From Membranipora membranacea (Eukaryota > Bryozoa > Gymnolaemata > Cheilostomatida > Membraniporidae), in the NCBI GenBank assembly GCA_914767715.1, contig OU612067.1, forward strand, positions 10,292,001-10,356,000: a DNA stretch of 64,000 bases, given 5' to 3'. Positions within the stretch are counted from its first letter, which is position 1. Each line of letters begins with the position of its first letter. The position numbers and the translations under genes are program-made. Below, one piece after another: positions 38,440-51,279 of the stretch. Under the pieces are notes generated by a model, which saw only the letters and a program-made list of their open reading frames with translations, was not told the origin of the DNA and ran no database searches.

Positions 38440-39770
38440 AGTTGTTGCTCAAGGGAACTGACTTTGTACTTGCTCCTCCAGTTCTGCATCAATGACATCC
38501 AGCGGCACACCTTTCAGCATAGCCACATTGACAGTAAATGTCTTGGGGTTAATGGTCTTCCTAACATGGGAATCCCCAAATGTTTTTGTTCTCCATTTCT
38601 TTATCATGGCAACAGCTGCTGCAGGAGAATCCATCTGGGTCATAATATGTGGATTGTCCGAGTTAAATTTGTATAGACTAATTTTTTCGATAAGAATGGA
38701 TCCATATTGCTGGTTTATCGTCCTTCTCACTAGGTCATGAGAGAATCCTGTAAATGCTTGTGATGTTTTCTGGATAGAAATAACTATGTTGTTATCAGGT
38801 TTGAATTATGTAGTATTCTTGCGTTTCTCTGTGTTACTTTGAGGTGCTGGGGTAGGTGGGTATCTTGGGCGATTTCGGTTGGTCGTGTTGGTGGGTGGTG
38901 ATTTAACTTTGGAGTTGTCAACATCTTGTCATACATTGTGATTTGTTGTTGGAGAAAATTCCATTGTGGCGGAATCAGATTGCTGATTGTTGTTTACATT
39001 ATTTTGAAATTCCTATCTACTTTTATTTTTACTACTCAGCCAGTCTGTCAGAGCAGTGAACTCCCCTTTTAAATGCTGATGGATAGCATCTTCTGCCTTG
39101 GCTAACCTGTTTAGAATGATGTCTTGCTCTTCACTCATTTGCGTTATTTTTTCCAGTAGAGTTGTTATGAGAGTAGTATCAACACAGTGCTGCTGGTCAT
39201 GCGCATCATATTACTATCACAAGGCTGTGAACCTGCGATGTTGTTTGTTGGATCATTTGGGAGTGCCGAGTTGCTTACTCTAGAACATGAGAAACTTCTA
39301 CTGCGTTTTGCAGATTTTGGACTAGATTTAGCTGGTTTTGTAGATTTGTATATTGGGTTGCTTTGGTCCTGTAGAGCTGCCTTGCAACTGTTGCTGATGG
39401 TCTAGTTGGCAGACATTGCGATATCAGTAGGGACTCTACTGATTATCTCCTCGTAGTGAACGAGGAAAGCTGATATGTCCGTTATACCGTTTATTAACAG
39501 ACACGATGTTGTGTTGTACATAATAATAGTATTCATTGCTGCTCTTGTCTTGTCTCTGCTTGTTTTATCCTTGACAAGGAGGCAGAGCACTTTAATCTTA
39601 ACAGGGAGGATTTTCTTGATGATTTTGTATCTATCCGCATCTAGGTTGATAGTGATTTTCCGGATTTTTGAGGTGCCAGATTTTGGTTGTTGTGCCCTAC
39701 TGACCTTTTTTTGAAAAGCTTTTAGTCTGTCGAGGTAGTAGGGTAATCCAATTGATCTTGTTCCTCGGAT
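38440..39770 (-). mobile_element. LINE ORF1-like relic (coiled coil, basic region, RRM-like)
   Basis: Minus-strand pieces in changing frames. First comes a charged stretch (VKDKTSRDKTRAAMNTI), then a Ser/Lys-rich basic region (KPAKSSPKSAKRSRSFS), a helical segment (EEQDIILNRLAKAEDAIHQH) and, at 38730-38449, a fold-like segment with RRTINQQYGSILIEKI, KTFGDSHVRKTINPKTF and MLKGVPLDV. Spacing and motifs resemble the RNA-binding ORF1 protein of many LINEs. Several frame breaks mark it as a relic. Assignment to a gag-like protein of another element is possible. Confidence 0.4.
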
Positions 39771-41006
39771 TCAATCATATCGTTGATCGATGTTTCACTG
39801 TTATTATCGTTAAGTTTTTTTTGTTTTCATCTGAATAAAGCCATAGTAATTCAGCAAAAAGAACAAATTTTCCGAGAGAAAGTTTTTGTTGCTGCTGTCC
39901 AAAACGAAGCCATGCACAACAATCAATAAACCTTTCTCCTTCTTTTGCAGATTATTCTCTTGGTTGAATAACCTACTTAATGTATTGTACTAGCTGGGAT
40001 TATATTCTTGCCCTCCAAAACAAAACATAGATTTCTAAGGGACTTTTAAGCTTTAGCTGACAATGTTTCCATCTTAAAAAACCTGTGAAAGAGTTGTCCC
40101 CTTCTTTTTCGGAGGAAAAAAGTCCTACTGGTTGCTCTCGAAGATAAGCAGAGGTCTAGTAATCGGCTGATAATGACCAATATCCTCTAATCATAATCTT
40201 TGTGCCTGAAATTTAAAATCAGCGAGGTAATATAGTAAATAATTGAGAGTCTATTCTTTGGATCTCTAATCCACTTCACATTTCTCTGACTCCGAAATTG
40301 TTGCAGAAACATTGAGATTTGACCTTTCACTGTAAGCCGCTGAATTCTTCTTTTGTATTTAATGGTAACAATTTTTCTACACAATCACAGCTTGATAATT
40401 TGTCGGTCCATACAATCAATGAAATAAGGTGAGCGGCGCTGTTTGGGTTAACACAAGGCTTGATGACAAAATATGTTTGCTCCTCCATTACACACAAACA
40501 TTTCCCAAACACCATTTCCTCCCTGGCAAATCATTGGCATCAATGCTATCACTCATTAGTAGAATGGCACAACTGAAAGCTGTTTATCAATTTGTTAAGT
40601 CACACAAGGAATAGCCATACTTTACTTGACGGGATATTATTTTACTTGACTTAAATGGTGTCAAATATTTGGTAACCAGCTGGCTTTGATCTTTTGACAT
40701 TATATTCACTTGAACTGATTTGTTATCTTCATCTAGGAGGAAGTATCGCAAGTAAATACATGATGGTGATAACGCTTAGTTACTGTTCTTAGCTTTCTAC
40801 CATAGTGAAAATATGTATAACAATTCATCTCATATCATTTTACTGACTGATACCACATGCCTAGCCGTCAACTTCTATGGTCAGGGTCTACAGTAAGGTC
40901 TATATCATAGCTCTGATAAAGTCTACTTAGCTTTGCTTTTGTGTTTTTTGTTGTGAGTGGGCCTATGCTATAAATCCATTTTCAATGTTGAAAAAAATTA
41001 TCCACC
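39771..41006. other. Non-coding, upstream of receptor B
   Basis: No supported frame. By position it is the promoter flank of pseudogene B. Confidence 0.35.
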
Positions 41007-44000
41007 ATGAGGGTACAGACACAGGTTATCATAGCCCTCATCATTATAGACATAAGTTACTGTATGCTGGGCACAGGTAAGTCTTTGTGTAGAAAATTGC
41101 ATTATCCTTTCCGACAGTAGAGAGTTTATCTTGTAAGAAGGGCCTCCTAGAAAAGCAGATTGAGTTCTACAGCTTACATTATGAATAATTCTCTCAAAGT
41201 TTTGTAAGCCATCTTTTCCATTGTTAACCATTTGTAGAAGCAGATAGATTTCCCTGATCACAATTTTTATATTAATTTCTGAGATTAAAATGCGATCGTA
41301 TAAAGGGTTTTGATGTCATTCAATGTCAGGAAACCAAAAGAGTTATTCCAATACCTGCCCACATATTAATTATGTCGATCAGTCTTCCCACTACTCTTTC
41401 CTGTTAGATTTTGAAGGGTAGCTCCTCGGATGTTTCACTGGCTTTAGAGGAACTTGCCAACATCTATTTTTTTCATGCACAAAAAGTGCCGTATGTGATG
41501 TTGGGTGGTGGGGATCAGCAGATCACACATCAGACAGGAACTATAATAAGTCACAGAGAATATCCACGGCAAAACTATCCTAACAATGTGAACAGTACAC
41601 TGAAAATACAAGAAAACGTTATCTGTGACTCTGAAAGTCTTGGACTTTGTGCTAGAGAAACCTTATCATCAAAGATGTTATGACAAATCAATGATGATGT
41701 TAAGTACTGCGGAGAACAACTAAGCAAAGGGGAGGTCAAAACTTACTTCAGGGCAGATGGGGAATTGAGTTTCAAGTTCCACATAAACTATCGGAATGTG
41801 AAGAAGGGATTCAGTCTTCAGTATAGCTACGAGAGTGAGTAAAATAAGGCTTCAGCAAACATAAGATCAGGTTGATTGCGCAACACAAAATGGATAAAAC
41901 TTATCAAAATCAACGTAACAACTATTTTTATAGCCTTACTTTGCAACCCAGGCATATTAGAAAGAGCTATCCACTTCACTCTGCTGGGTTCTCACTGAGA
42001 GTTTTATGGTTATGCAATGTTAGCAGAATGTATTTCCTCAACACACAACAAGATATTTTGATAGTTAGTAAATTTTATGGATCAGATAAACCGTAAAAAT
42101 CCAAGGTCGATCAATAAGTGGGGCAATACTTTGAATCTTTTTCCTATTGGATTGTACAAGACTTTGTCATTTTATACCCTTAGCGCTCCGCCCCTATTCG
42201 TTATTCAATGCTAACTATATATTATGATCCAGCACATTTCCGTGTTATTTTTGCGGTTGGGCTTGAGCTAGATCGAGCTGTGTCTGTTTCTATGTTCAGA
42301 GAACAAGCTAAACTTCAAAACAATCTGCTGCTGGTGGAACTTGAACGCAGGTCTCCTAATTACAATTCCTTTCTTACCACTTAGCATTTGTAATTGGGAG
42401 ACTGTAATTCAGCTCTACAGTAGTAATTTTGAAATTTCAGCTTTATCTCAGGCCATGAAAACAGGAGCCGCTTTCCTTTGTCCTGAAAAGAGAGGTCTCA
42501 ACCTAGTACAATCTAGATTTGGCTCTATAAGCACATAGAAATGTAGTGATGAATTGGTGTAGGAGTCTTTTGGATATTGTTACTGCAAACATTTTAAATA
42601 TTTCCTCGTCGAATTGATTTCTTTCAAAGTTTCTAATCCAATTGCAATAAACCTGCCCGGACAGAACCAACATCAGGTGACATATAGAAAACAAGGGTAT
42701 GTGATTAGTCATACAAACTTCTCTGATGAATACACAGCTAACATCAACTCATCCCTGACTATCACAGAATTACAGCCCGAGCAGATTGTACAGGTCAAGT
42801 TCCTGGTGTTTGATCTGTATTACCAAACAAGCCATAATGGCTGTGAATACGACTATCTACAAGTAACTGGCTCCACAGATGCTATAAAGTGTTGTAATTA
42901 CCCTCGTCGTTCACCCACCATAGATGAATGGTACAACTACTCAGTTCAGATCCTAGACTGACCTTCAGATTTGTGACTAACGGTCACTTAACAACAGTGA
43001 GCACCGGATTCTACTTCAAGTTTCAAGGTCAGTTGTTAAACACAGCATTACCACCATCTTTTTATAATCTTAATTTATGAAATTCAACATCAAAATGACA
43101 GTAAACTTACATGAAATAAAAATTGCTTGTTGCCTTTACCACAAAAAAAATTATCAACTGTCTAGATAATAGTTTTAGATCATTCTATTCGAACCACATC
43201 CAGAGCTCCAACAACAACGACCTTACCACCACCAACATTAACAACAACCACACACGTGCCATCCACAATATCTACATCATCACCACCAACATGCACAACA
43301 AATAAAACGCAAACACCACACAAGACACAAACAACACAAATACACAGACATCACTGGCAACACGGTCAACAAGGTCAACATGGTTAACACATGAAACCAG
43401 CGGAATTTCCAAAACAACAGGTCATACTCATAGCTCAACAGACATTCAAGCTACAAAGCCAAACACAACAGGTGAGTGACATGAACATGGGCAAGAATGT
43501 GTATACCGGAGAGTATTATTGAAAAATCCGAGTAAATAGTACAAAAATGAACTATGGCTACAGTGGACTAGTTTAATAATACCTGGTAAAAAATTCCTCA
43601 GTCTATATGATTCGATAAACACCCCTAATGTTGTGTTTGGAGATATTAGTTGTTTTTCCATTTCCTGCTCACTGAAAACGCCCACTCCCACTCAACAACA
43701 CATAATATATGTTTGTTATTGAGATATATAAATGTTACAGGTGATAGTCAGGAAGACAGCAATGGCGGAATGCAGCAGGGAACTAACTCTGAGGCACTAG
43801 GAGCCGGGATCCGAGCGCCAGATTTAGTTATTTTAATTGCAGTTATTGTAGCAGTGCTGATGGTGTTTAAACAACGCCGGGGAACTGCAAAGTAAGTTCC
43901 GAGACAAGAGTGACAGGACACACAAAATTATCTTAAACTTACAATCCCATTAGCAGGTAGACTTCCAAATCAAAAAATCCTTATTATAGTTTATATGCTC

Positions 44001-45431
44001 TTCATATGACTTCACAGGGCAGCAAGTTAAAACATGCTGCAGGTAACTCCTGTCATAGTGGTGTGTTTGAACTTTCTGAATGCTGGCCTTTAAAATTTGA
44101 TGAGTTGCCATCACAAAGTGTCTTTATTAATAGTACTAACTTTATTAGTACCCAGGTTTAACATGAATTTTATAATTTACAAGTGAGTGCAGCATCTTTT
44201 CAAGTCCAATTAAACAAAGAATGGCAGCGTATTACTAAATAAAAGAAATTAATTAAAAGAACACAACCAAGTCATGAAAGTTCAGAGTTCTTTCCAGCTT
44301 GATTGGACTACAAACTTTCCACTGAAAGATTTATTATTTCTTATTTATTCACATTGTACACCCTATAAGCAAAGCCATCCTAGAAATTAAAAGATACAAA
44401 ATAAGTTCTTTTGTTCAAAGAGCTTCTTAGTTTTAGTAATCGTAATTTCTTCGACAAAGAACTTTCAATGGCTAGTCATCAATGATGGGTCACTTGAATC
44501 CGATTATGTCTGCAGGTAGGGTCTATCAATTGGTGTAAAGGAAACTGTGGCCATCAACATCATAATCAATGTAAATTTGTCTTTATCAATACACTTGTAG
44601 TATACAAACAAGTATATCCCACGCAATCAGCGTATCTCTGATTATGTCCGACTAGCAGATTATAACTGGTATTGCTTAGTACGTCTGAAACAAGTTTGTA
44701 TATTTGACAGTGACGTAAAACTCCACTTTCACCAGCTCTATGATTACGTTGAGACATCTGTAGACTATGTCAACAATAGTGCAGAGTACGAGCGGATTTA
44801 GAACGCTGCCAGTGATGATTATGAGAACACAAAAAGGTAACTCGATATACCATCGTATCATAACAAAGGGAAGAAGAGGATAGAATTTGGAAATGCCATA
44901 AGTGCCATCTAACCTTCTTATTCTCTTCATGATAGAATGGTGCGATTGTTTGCATGAGAGCCAGTATTCAACGATCAATGAAAATCAACTGTTGTGCCAA
45001 TTCTCGTTTCAAGCGTTATCCATGATATTTTTATGGCTAGTTCAGCAGTTTAAATTCCGTGTTACCAGCGTTTCATTCTGTATGGCACGCACTCAACCAT
45101 TGCATTAAAGGTGTCTAAGATTGCAGAAGAACTGCAACGCAGTCTCCGAAATTCTGCCTGTTGATATCATCTATGATTTCTTAACTGCTGCAAAACCTTC
45201 CAACCTTCAGAAACCTTTTAATGAGAGTACTTAGAAACTCTGCAAAATCAGTTGGTTCAATTTTGATAAAAATGAAGTTGAAAGTTTATTGAAATTTATG
45301 AATTACTCTCACCATTTTCTTACAGTGTAACTAAGTATGATGAGTCAGAGTACACTTACGCAACAGATTTAGCTGTGTCTGATGTCGATATCAATACATC
45401 AGCAGCTCCTGATACTTTTGACGAAATTTAA
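41007..45431 (+). pseudogene. Receptor B: broken copy of the receptor family
   Basis: Recognisable exons: signal peptide 41007-41076 (good Kozak, QVIIALIIIDISYC), CUB1 about 41,480-41,834, CUB2 42630-43027, stalk 43173-43471, TM 43741-43891 (LVILIAVIVAVLMVF), tail about 44,709-44,836, last exon 45326-45431. The FN2 exon and the first tail exon are absent. CUB1 has lost its 5' edge and shows two frameshifts near 41,615 and 41,685. CUB2 is one base short (398 instead of 399), with a stop at 42,959. The stalk is also one base short (299). The tail has an in-frame TAA, a one-base loss and a TCG-to-TAG change relative to C. So many independent lesions make a working product very unlikely, although the signal, TM and last exons are still clean. 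It is the first unit of the B-C-D tandem array. Confidence 0.85.
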
Positions 45432-46862
45432 ATGTGTGTCTACGAGTGATACAGGTATCTATGGTTTTATGGTGAATTTTTGGTTGCTGGGCAGTTGTCA
45501 CTTCAACATTTTATATATATTATCACCAACCTTCTCATTGCATAAATGTTTACTGATAAATTTCTTATTATTTGATATTTAATATGATTTTGATATTTTA
45601 TCTCATGTATAATGTTTCATTGTTTCTAATCAGTTTTATAATTAAACTTTATGGTTATTATGTATCACGCTTAACAATATATAATCACATCACAAACACA
45701 TGACAATGACACTTATTCAATCGGTCTGCGTCATTGTTGTTCACAGATGATAGTATTGAGTCTATTAGAAAAATAATTTTATCGGCATCAAAGTTTATCT
45801 ATAATATAATAATTGCTATAAAAGGTTATAGAAAACTAATAAACATAGAAATGCTAGTCAACAGAACGGGACATAGAGAATATACCAATGAACCGACAGA
45901 AACTTTTTTCCTGTTCTTATCCATTACAAGGAAATAAATGATGAAATACAAGATTCACTCAAAAATATATGTGAAGAAATTCTATCACCAAATATCTCTC
46001 ATTGGCTCTACAGTTTTAGCTTCACCATCTCAGTTCTCATCAAGGAAATAAAAGTATTAAATTTCAGAACTAGAACTAGCTGATCAAAGTATAACTTAGC
46101 CCGAGCCATGCTAAGAATGACGGCTGATTCATTGTTCTATCCAAAATATATTTATCACCATCACCAATTACGAATGTTCACTTCACACAGTACCAATGGG
46201 ACACTGCACAATAAGGCACGTTGCATATTATGGTACAACTGAGCAAAACATTAAATGCAAATTGTTGAGGGAATCATGTTCTCATGATGACATGATACGC
46301 AACTCCTTACAATGAAAAATATATTTCAGGCAGCTGAATTTGTCTGCATTCATCATAGTTTCTTTTCATACCATCTCAAAAATTAAACAGTGCTATGAAA
46401 AGTGGATAGGAAAAAAAATTGTTCACAACACCATTATAATAATACCACACCTATTAGTGTGATCAATCTATAATCAATCTACGGCTGATATAACTTTGTT
46501 CAGTCAGTGAAAATTGCTTTTGCCTTGTGTAATCACATGACATGACATAACGCTCTGTTAATTATGTCAACAATTCTCTGCTTTTGATCCTTTCAAGTCA
46601 TATTATTTTAAAGCTAGTATCTAGAAGGAAGTAACACAATCAAGCACCATGCTAAAAATCAGGACCAGTTATCGTTTTTAGAATTCATAGCTAAACACAC
46701 AATAATACTACATCTATTCAAAGCTCTAATGGGTGTTATCAACTGCATAGCAGCGAAGCTTCTACGACTCACAGTATATTTTGACTCAAGCAGCGAGATT
46801 GGTAGCGCGATTCAACATCCAGCTTCGCTTGGAACGTGATTTACAGCTTTGTCTTCTCCAAT
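45432..46862. promoter_or_regulatory. 3' flank of B and 5' flank of C, duplicated in C-D
   Basis: This intergenic stretch is closely matched by 51,280-52,769. Shared blocks include GATATTTAATAT with TTTATCTCATGTA downstream of the stop, CTCATTGGCTC near 46,000 and 51,860, and CTCTGCTTTTGATCCTTTCA near 46,575 and 52,475, up to the start codon. The promoter of C must lie in its right part. No TATA or named motif is claimed. Confidence 0.5.
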
Positions 46863-49800
46863 ATGAGAGAAAGGATCTTTGTAGTGCTTCTTTGGGTAAT
46901 ATCGAGTTACTGTATGCTGGCAACAGGTGAGTCTTTGAGTTGAGTATGATCTAGTATTGAGAATTCAATTCCAGTGGAGGTCACTCTCCACAATGAACTT
47001 ATAAAATTATGTTGTTTTAGGGGTTCAAGTTCATACTTCAAAGGTTTTCTATTCATCTTAATTATTCTCTTTGCGTATATAACAAACCTAATAAAGACAA
47101 TCTTGGCTGTATGTTTGAACCCCAATACCTATTTAGAGCATTCCCATTTACTTATTCAAAATAAACTTGAGCACTATTGATGCCAGAAAAAGTACTCTGT
47201 ATTGCTATATGCTTTGAGACAAATTAGGTTTGCATTTTATTATCAGGCTCAACTTTTGGAGGGAATTCTGACGGCGATCCTTGTGTCCTCCCATTCACAA
47301 ACTATAATACTCAATATTACACCTGTACTGATCGGTTTCCACGTGGCTACTGGTGTTCAACAACAGCTGATTATGATCATGATGGTGCGTGGGGAAGATG
47401 TACAGGTGAGTGATCAATACTTTATTGTCCATTCAATTGGCAATGAGGTAAACTAACACAGGCAAGATTACCCCACTACTATTCTTCTAACATTTGCTTG
47501 AATTTTATTTGTTTCAAATTTTAGACTAGTACATATTTAGCAGATAGGCTCAATAATGTTGACCATGCTTTTATTCAGTAGCTAGTATGTACTGGCTGTG
47601 ACTGGCAAGACCTAGATAGATTGGGACTACAAACTGCAGGCAATATTGTTCAAGCCATATCGAAGCTAACTTTGCTTCTCACAATAGAACACAATTTATT
47701 ATTTTTAGATACATCAGAAGCGGAGAGCGGTGTATATGTGATGTTAGATGGTAAAGATCAGAATATAACACATCAAACAGGAACTATAATCAGTCACAGA
47801 GGATATCCACAGCAGGACTACCCGAACAATGTCGTCAGTACCCTGAGATTAAGAAGAAATAGAATGTTTTCAGTGACCTTTCACGTCTTAGACTTTAAGC
47901 TTCATGACAATCAGGATTTGAATGGGAACTGCTCTGATTATTTACAAATTAATGATGTGAAGTACTGTGAAAACGACCTAGCCCAAGGGGAGAACAAAAC
48001 TTACTTCAGCGCCAACGGAGAATTCAATTTCAGGTTCCATACAAGCACTGTATATGAAGAAAGAGGATTCAGGCTTCAGTACAGTTATGAGGGTAAGTTG
48101 GAGGCAGCAGCAGACCCAAATAAACTGTTTTGTAAAAAGATTTCTCCCTCAAAATACAGAGTTAATGAGCAATACTTAAGGTAATCACACCTACACTGAC
48201 TGTTCCTTTTGAATATTGCTCCATACTAACTACTTAAAAGGTTAATAGAAAAGATTTCATATCACTTTGATACTTTCCAACTAATACCCCTAAAAAAGCA
48301 TCCAAATGCTTCCTAGGGCCAAACAATTTATTGTTGGATGATGTCATTGTCAGTTTGTCTACCAACATGAAAAAACTCGGAAAACATTCATTGTTATAAA
48401 CTGCTCCTTTCTTTATCTATCATCCTCTGTATGTCATCCAAACCTACCATGTCATCCAACTTCATGAGACTCTTTCTTCAGCCTGCGCTGCCATTTTCAT
48501 ATTTATTGGTGCATTGGTTATTGTGATGCTATGAATCATTTCATGAAACGATCATCATAGGCATCAAAAATTCACTCACACCCAAATGATGTTATGTTTC
48601 AGATGTCATTGCAATTTACAAGCCTTCACAGAGCCCACACAAGGAGATAGACAAGAAGCAAGGATATGTTATAAGTCATACAAACTTCCCTGAATATTAC
48701 ACAGTTAACATTGACTCATCTCTGACTATCACAGGATTACAGCCTCGGCAGACGGTACAGGTCAAGTTCCTGGTATTCAATTTGTATTACCATCCTCAAT
48801 ACCCTGGCTGTTTTTATGACTTTCTGCTTATTTCTGGGTCTACTTATGATAATGGGATAAAACTTTGCAGTGACCCTAGCAGGGAACCTACAACAGATAG
48901 ATGGTACAACTTCAGAGTTTCAAGCTCTAGTCTTACATTCGGATTTACCACTAACGCGAACGCACACTCTGTCAGACCTGGATTCTTCTTTCAGTACCAA
49001 GGTCAGTAAAAAAATTGAAAGCAAAACTTGTTGAGCAACAAAGGACGAGGATGATTTGTATTGGGTGGCTTCATGACAAGAAAGGTTAGAGCAGAACACC
49101 AAGCATGTTTTGATAATGATATAACTATAAAATAATGGAATATAACAGCCATTTGGCTGATCGGGTAGATTGTGAAAATAAAGATAAAAACAATCAATCG
49201 CTTTGTACTCATTCCTGTCTCTACTATAGTTTTAGAGCCTGTGACAACAACCTCTACCAGTATACCATCTACTGCTACCCCCGCCACAACCGAACCATCA
49301 ACGTCTACAACCAGCCCAGCAACCATCAGAACAACAACAATAACAACAACGACATCAACAACAACCACAGAAACCCCCGCAACATATGAAAGTAGCAGCA
49401 TTTCACCTACAAGACATGACAATACGGATGGTAGAACATTCACAATGTCATTTCAAAGTACTCACAGTCACAACTCAGCAGGAACAGAGACTACACAACT
49501 GAACATTATAGGTGAATCAGGATAATGATAAATGATGAATAAGCTACAAATTATGTTACAAAAATAAAGGTGAATGGGGTAAACATAATCGTATAAACAG
49601 TATCGATACAGTTTTTGTTTTATAGTGTGAGTTGTCTTTTCATTTCCTCCAAGCCCACAACTCAACAACACCACATAACACAAAGTTTAGCTACTCAACA
49701 TATATATCATAGTATATTATTAATACAGATGGAAATACAGTAAACGATGATGGCCAAATGCAGACAAGTAACTCTGTGGCATTAGGGGCTGGGATTGGAG

Positions 49801-51279
49801 CAGCAGCTTCGGTCATCCTTCTATCAGATATCATAGCAGCTCTGGTGGTACTCAAACGACGTTTGCATGAAGCAAAGTAAGTTTCTATTCATGGAGGGAT
49901 AATGGGTACGAAAAAATGCCAAATCAAATATCCTCTTATACCCAAGAATATTGCATGATGAAAATAGCGTTCAATTAAAATGTCTTATTGTTATCCGAGG
50001 TAAAATGTGGTTGATGCATTGATAGTCATTTATTTGGTGTTTAGGTCAAGATGAAGGCAGAATTTTCTCTTTACAGACTTCCAATTAATATTTCTATACC
50101 TTAAAGTTTACCTTTTTATTGAATTTCTGAAAATCAAAATATTCCTAGTTATTTCTTTAGCGCTACTCTGTGGTACTAATCGAAATCAAAACAACAAAAC
50201 TTTTCAACAATTGGTTATCATATTAAGTCTACTTGAAAGTATTTCTCCCATGTTAGACTTATTCATTTTATATAAATGTAGACAGAAGAGAGAACCAGAA
50301 AATGAATACACATCTGCTGATCCCACTTTTGATAATCCACATATCTACATGTCTGTTCTCAATCCTGATGCTGATAAGGTCTCTCAATTGTCAGTGACAT
50401 TCTTACCAACTACATCATCATCAACACAATTTGTCTGTATCAATACTGTCTGGCAGAGGAAATACAATCACCGTTCCCATGATCAAGGTCATTCATATAC
50501 CAACATATATATCCCACCATTACGTTTCACTTATGACATTTACAAATACAACAGCATGGAGAATTATGCTAGGTGCGTCTGTAAAAAGTGTGTATATTTT
50601 AAAGGGATGTACAACTCCACTTTCACCAGCCCCTACGATTACGTTGAGACATCTGTAGACTATGTAAATAATAGTGCAGAGTACGAGCAGATTTCGAACA
50701 CTGCCAGTGGCGCTTATGAGAACACACAGAGTATACAAAGGTAAATCAGCATAATATATGATATATTGTATATTATATACCTCAGTATTTAATCATCGCA
50801 TCATAAAAATAAAGACTCAAGGGCCAGGAGAGGAAAGGATACCGGATCGGAAATATCAGAACTGCTATTTATCCTTCTCATTCTCTTCCTGATAAAATCT
50901 AGTATTTAACAAATGTAGGTTGTGGATGTGATTTTATGTCACAAAGACATCAATCATAGGTCAATGTATGTAAAAACATAAAAATGTGTCATAATCCATA
51001 ATTAAAGTCATGCACCCAGATAAATATGGTTTTTGGGATTGCGAACATGAGTTAGTGTTCACAAAAAAATAATGATTATAAGGAAACATCTGAGAAAAGG
51101 TTCACCCGGGAAGCCCAGAAGTATTTAAAATTTATAAATTACTCTCACGATTTACTTACAGAATCAATAAGTATGATGAATCAGAGTACACTTCTGCTAC
51201 AGCTGTCGCTGACTGTGATGTCCACATTTATACATTAGCAGCTTCTGGTTCTTCTGACAAAATTCAAAACTGTGGATAA
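46863..51279 (+). CDS. Receptor C: FN2-CUB-CUB single-pass receptor
   Basis: Eight exons, 670 aa, all phases consistent: 46863-46926, 47247-47405, 47709-48092, 48603-49001, 49230-49511, 49729-49876, 50282-50740, 51162-51279. In order: signal peptide (IFVVLLWVISSYC), FN2 (residues 22-74, four Cys, DPCVLPFTN to GRCTG), CUB1 (75-202), CUB2 (203-335), a long Thr-rich stalk (336-429, many TTT runs, probably O-glycosylated), a TM helix with an unusual aspartate (VILLSDIIAALVVL) and a Tyr-rich tail. Tail motifs include EYTSADP, HIYMSV, SPYDYVET, VDYVNNS and AYENTQ; YVNN and YENT fit the YxN pattern bound by Grb2-type SH2 domains. The seventh exon contains 77 codons that are an intron in receptor D. 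Compared with A it lacks the sushi exon. Likely a cell-surface receptor; ligand unknown. Confidence 0.88.

Noticed and set aside
49003-49443. 146-codon minus-strand frame rich in Val
   Set aside because: Antisense of the ACA/ACC-rich Thr stalk of receptor C; composition is explained by that repeat.
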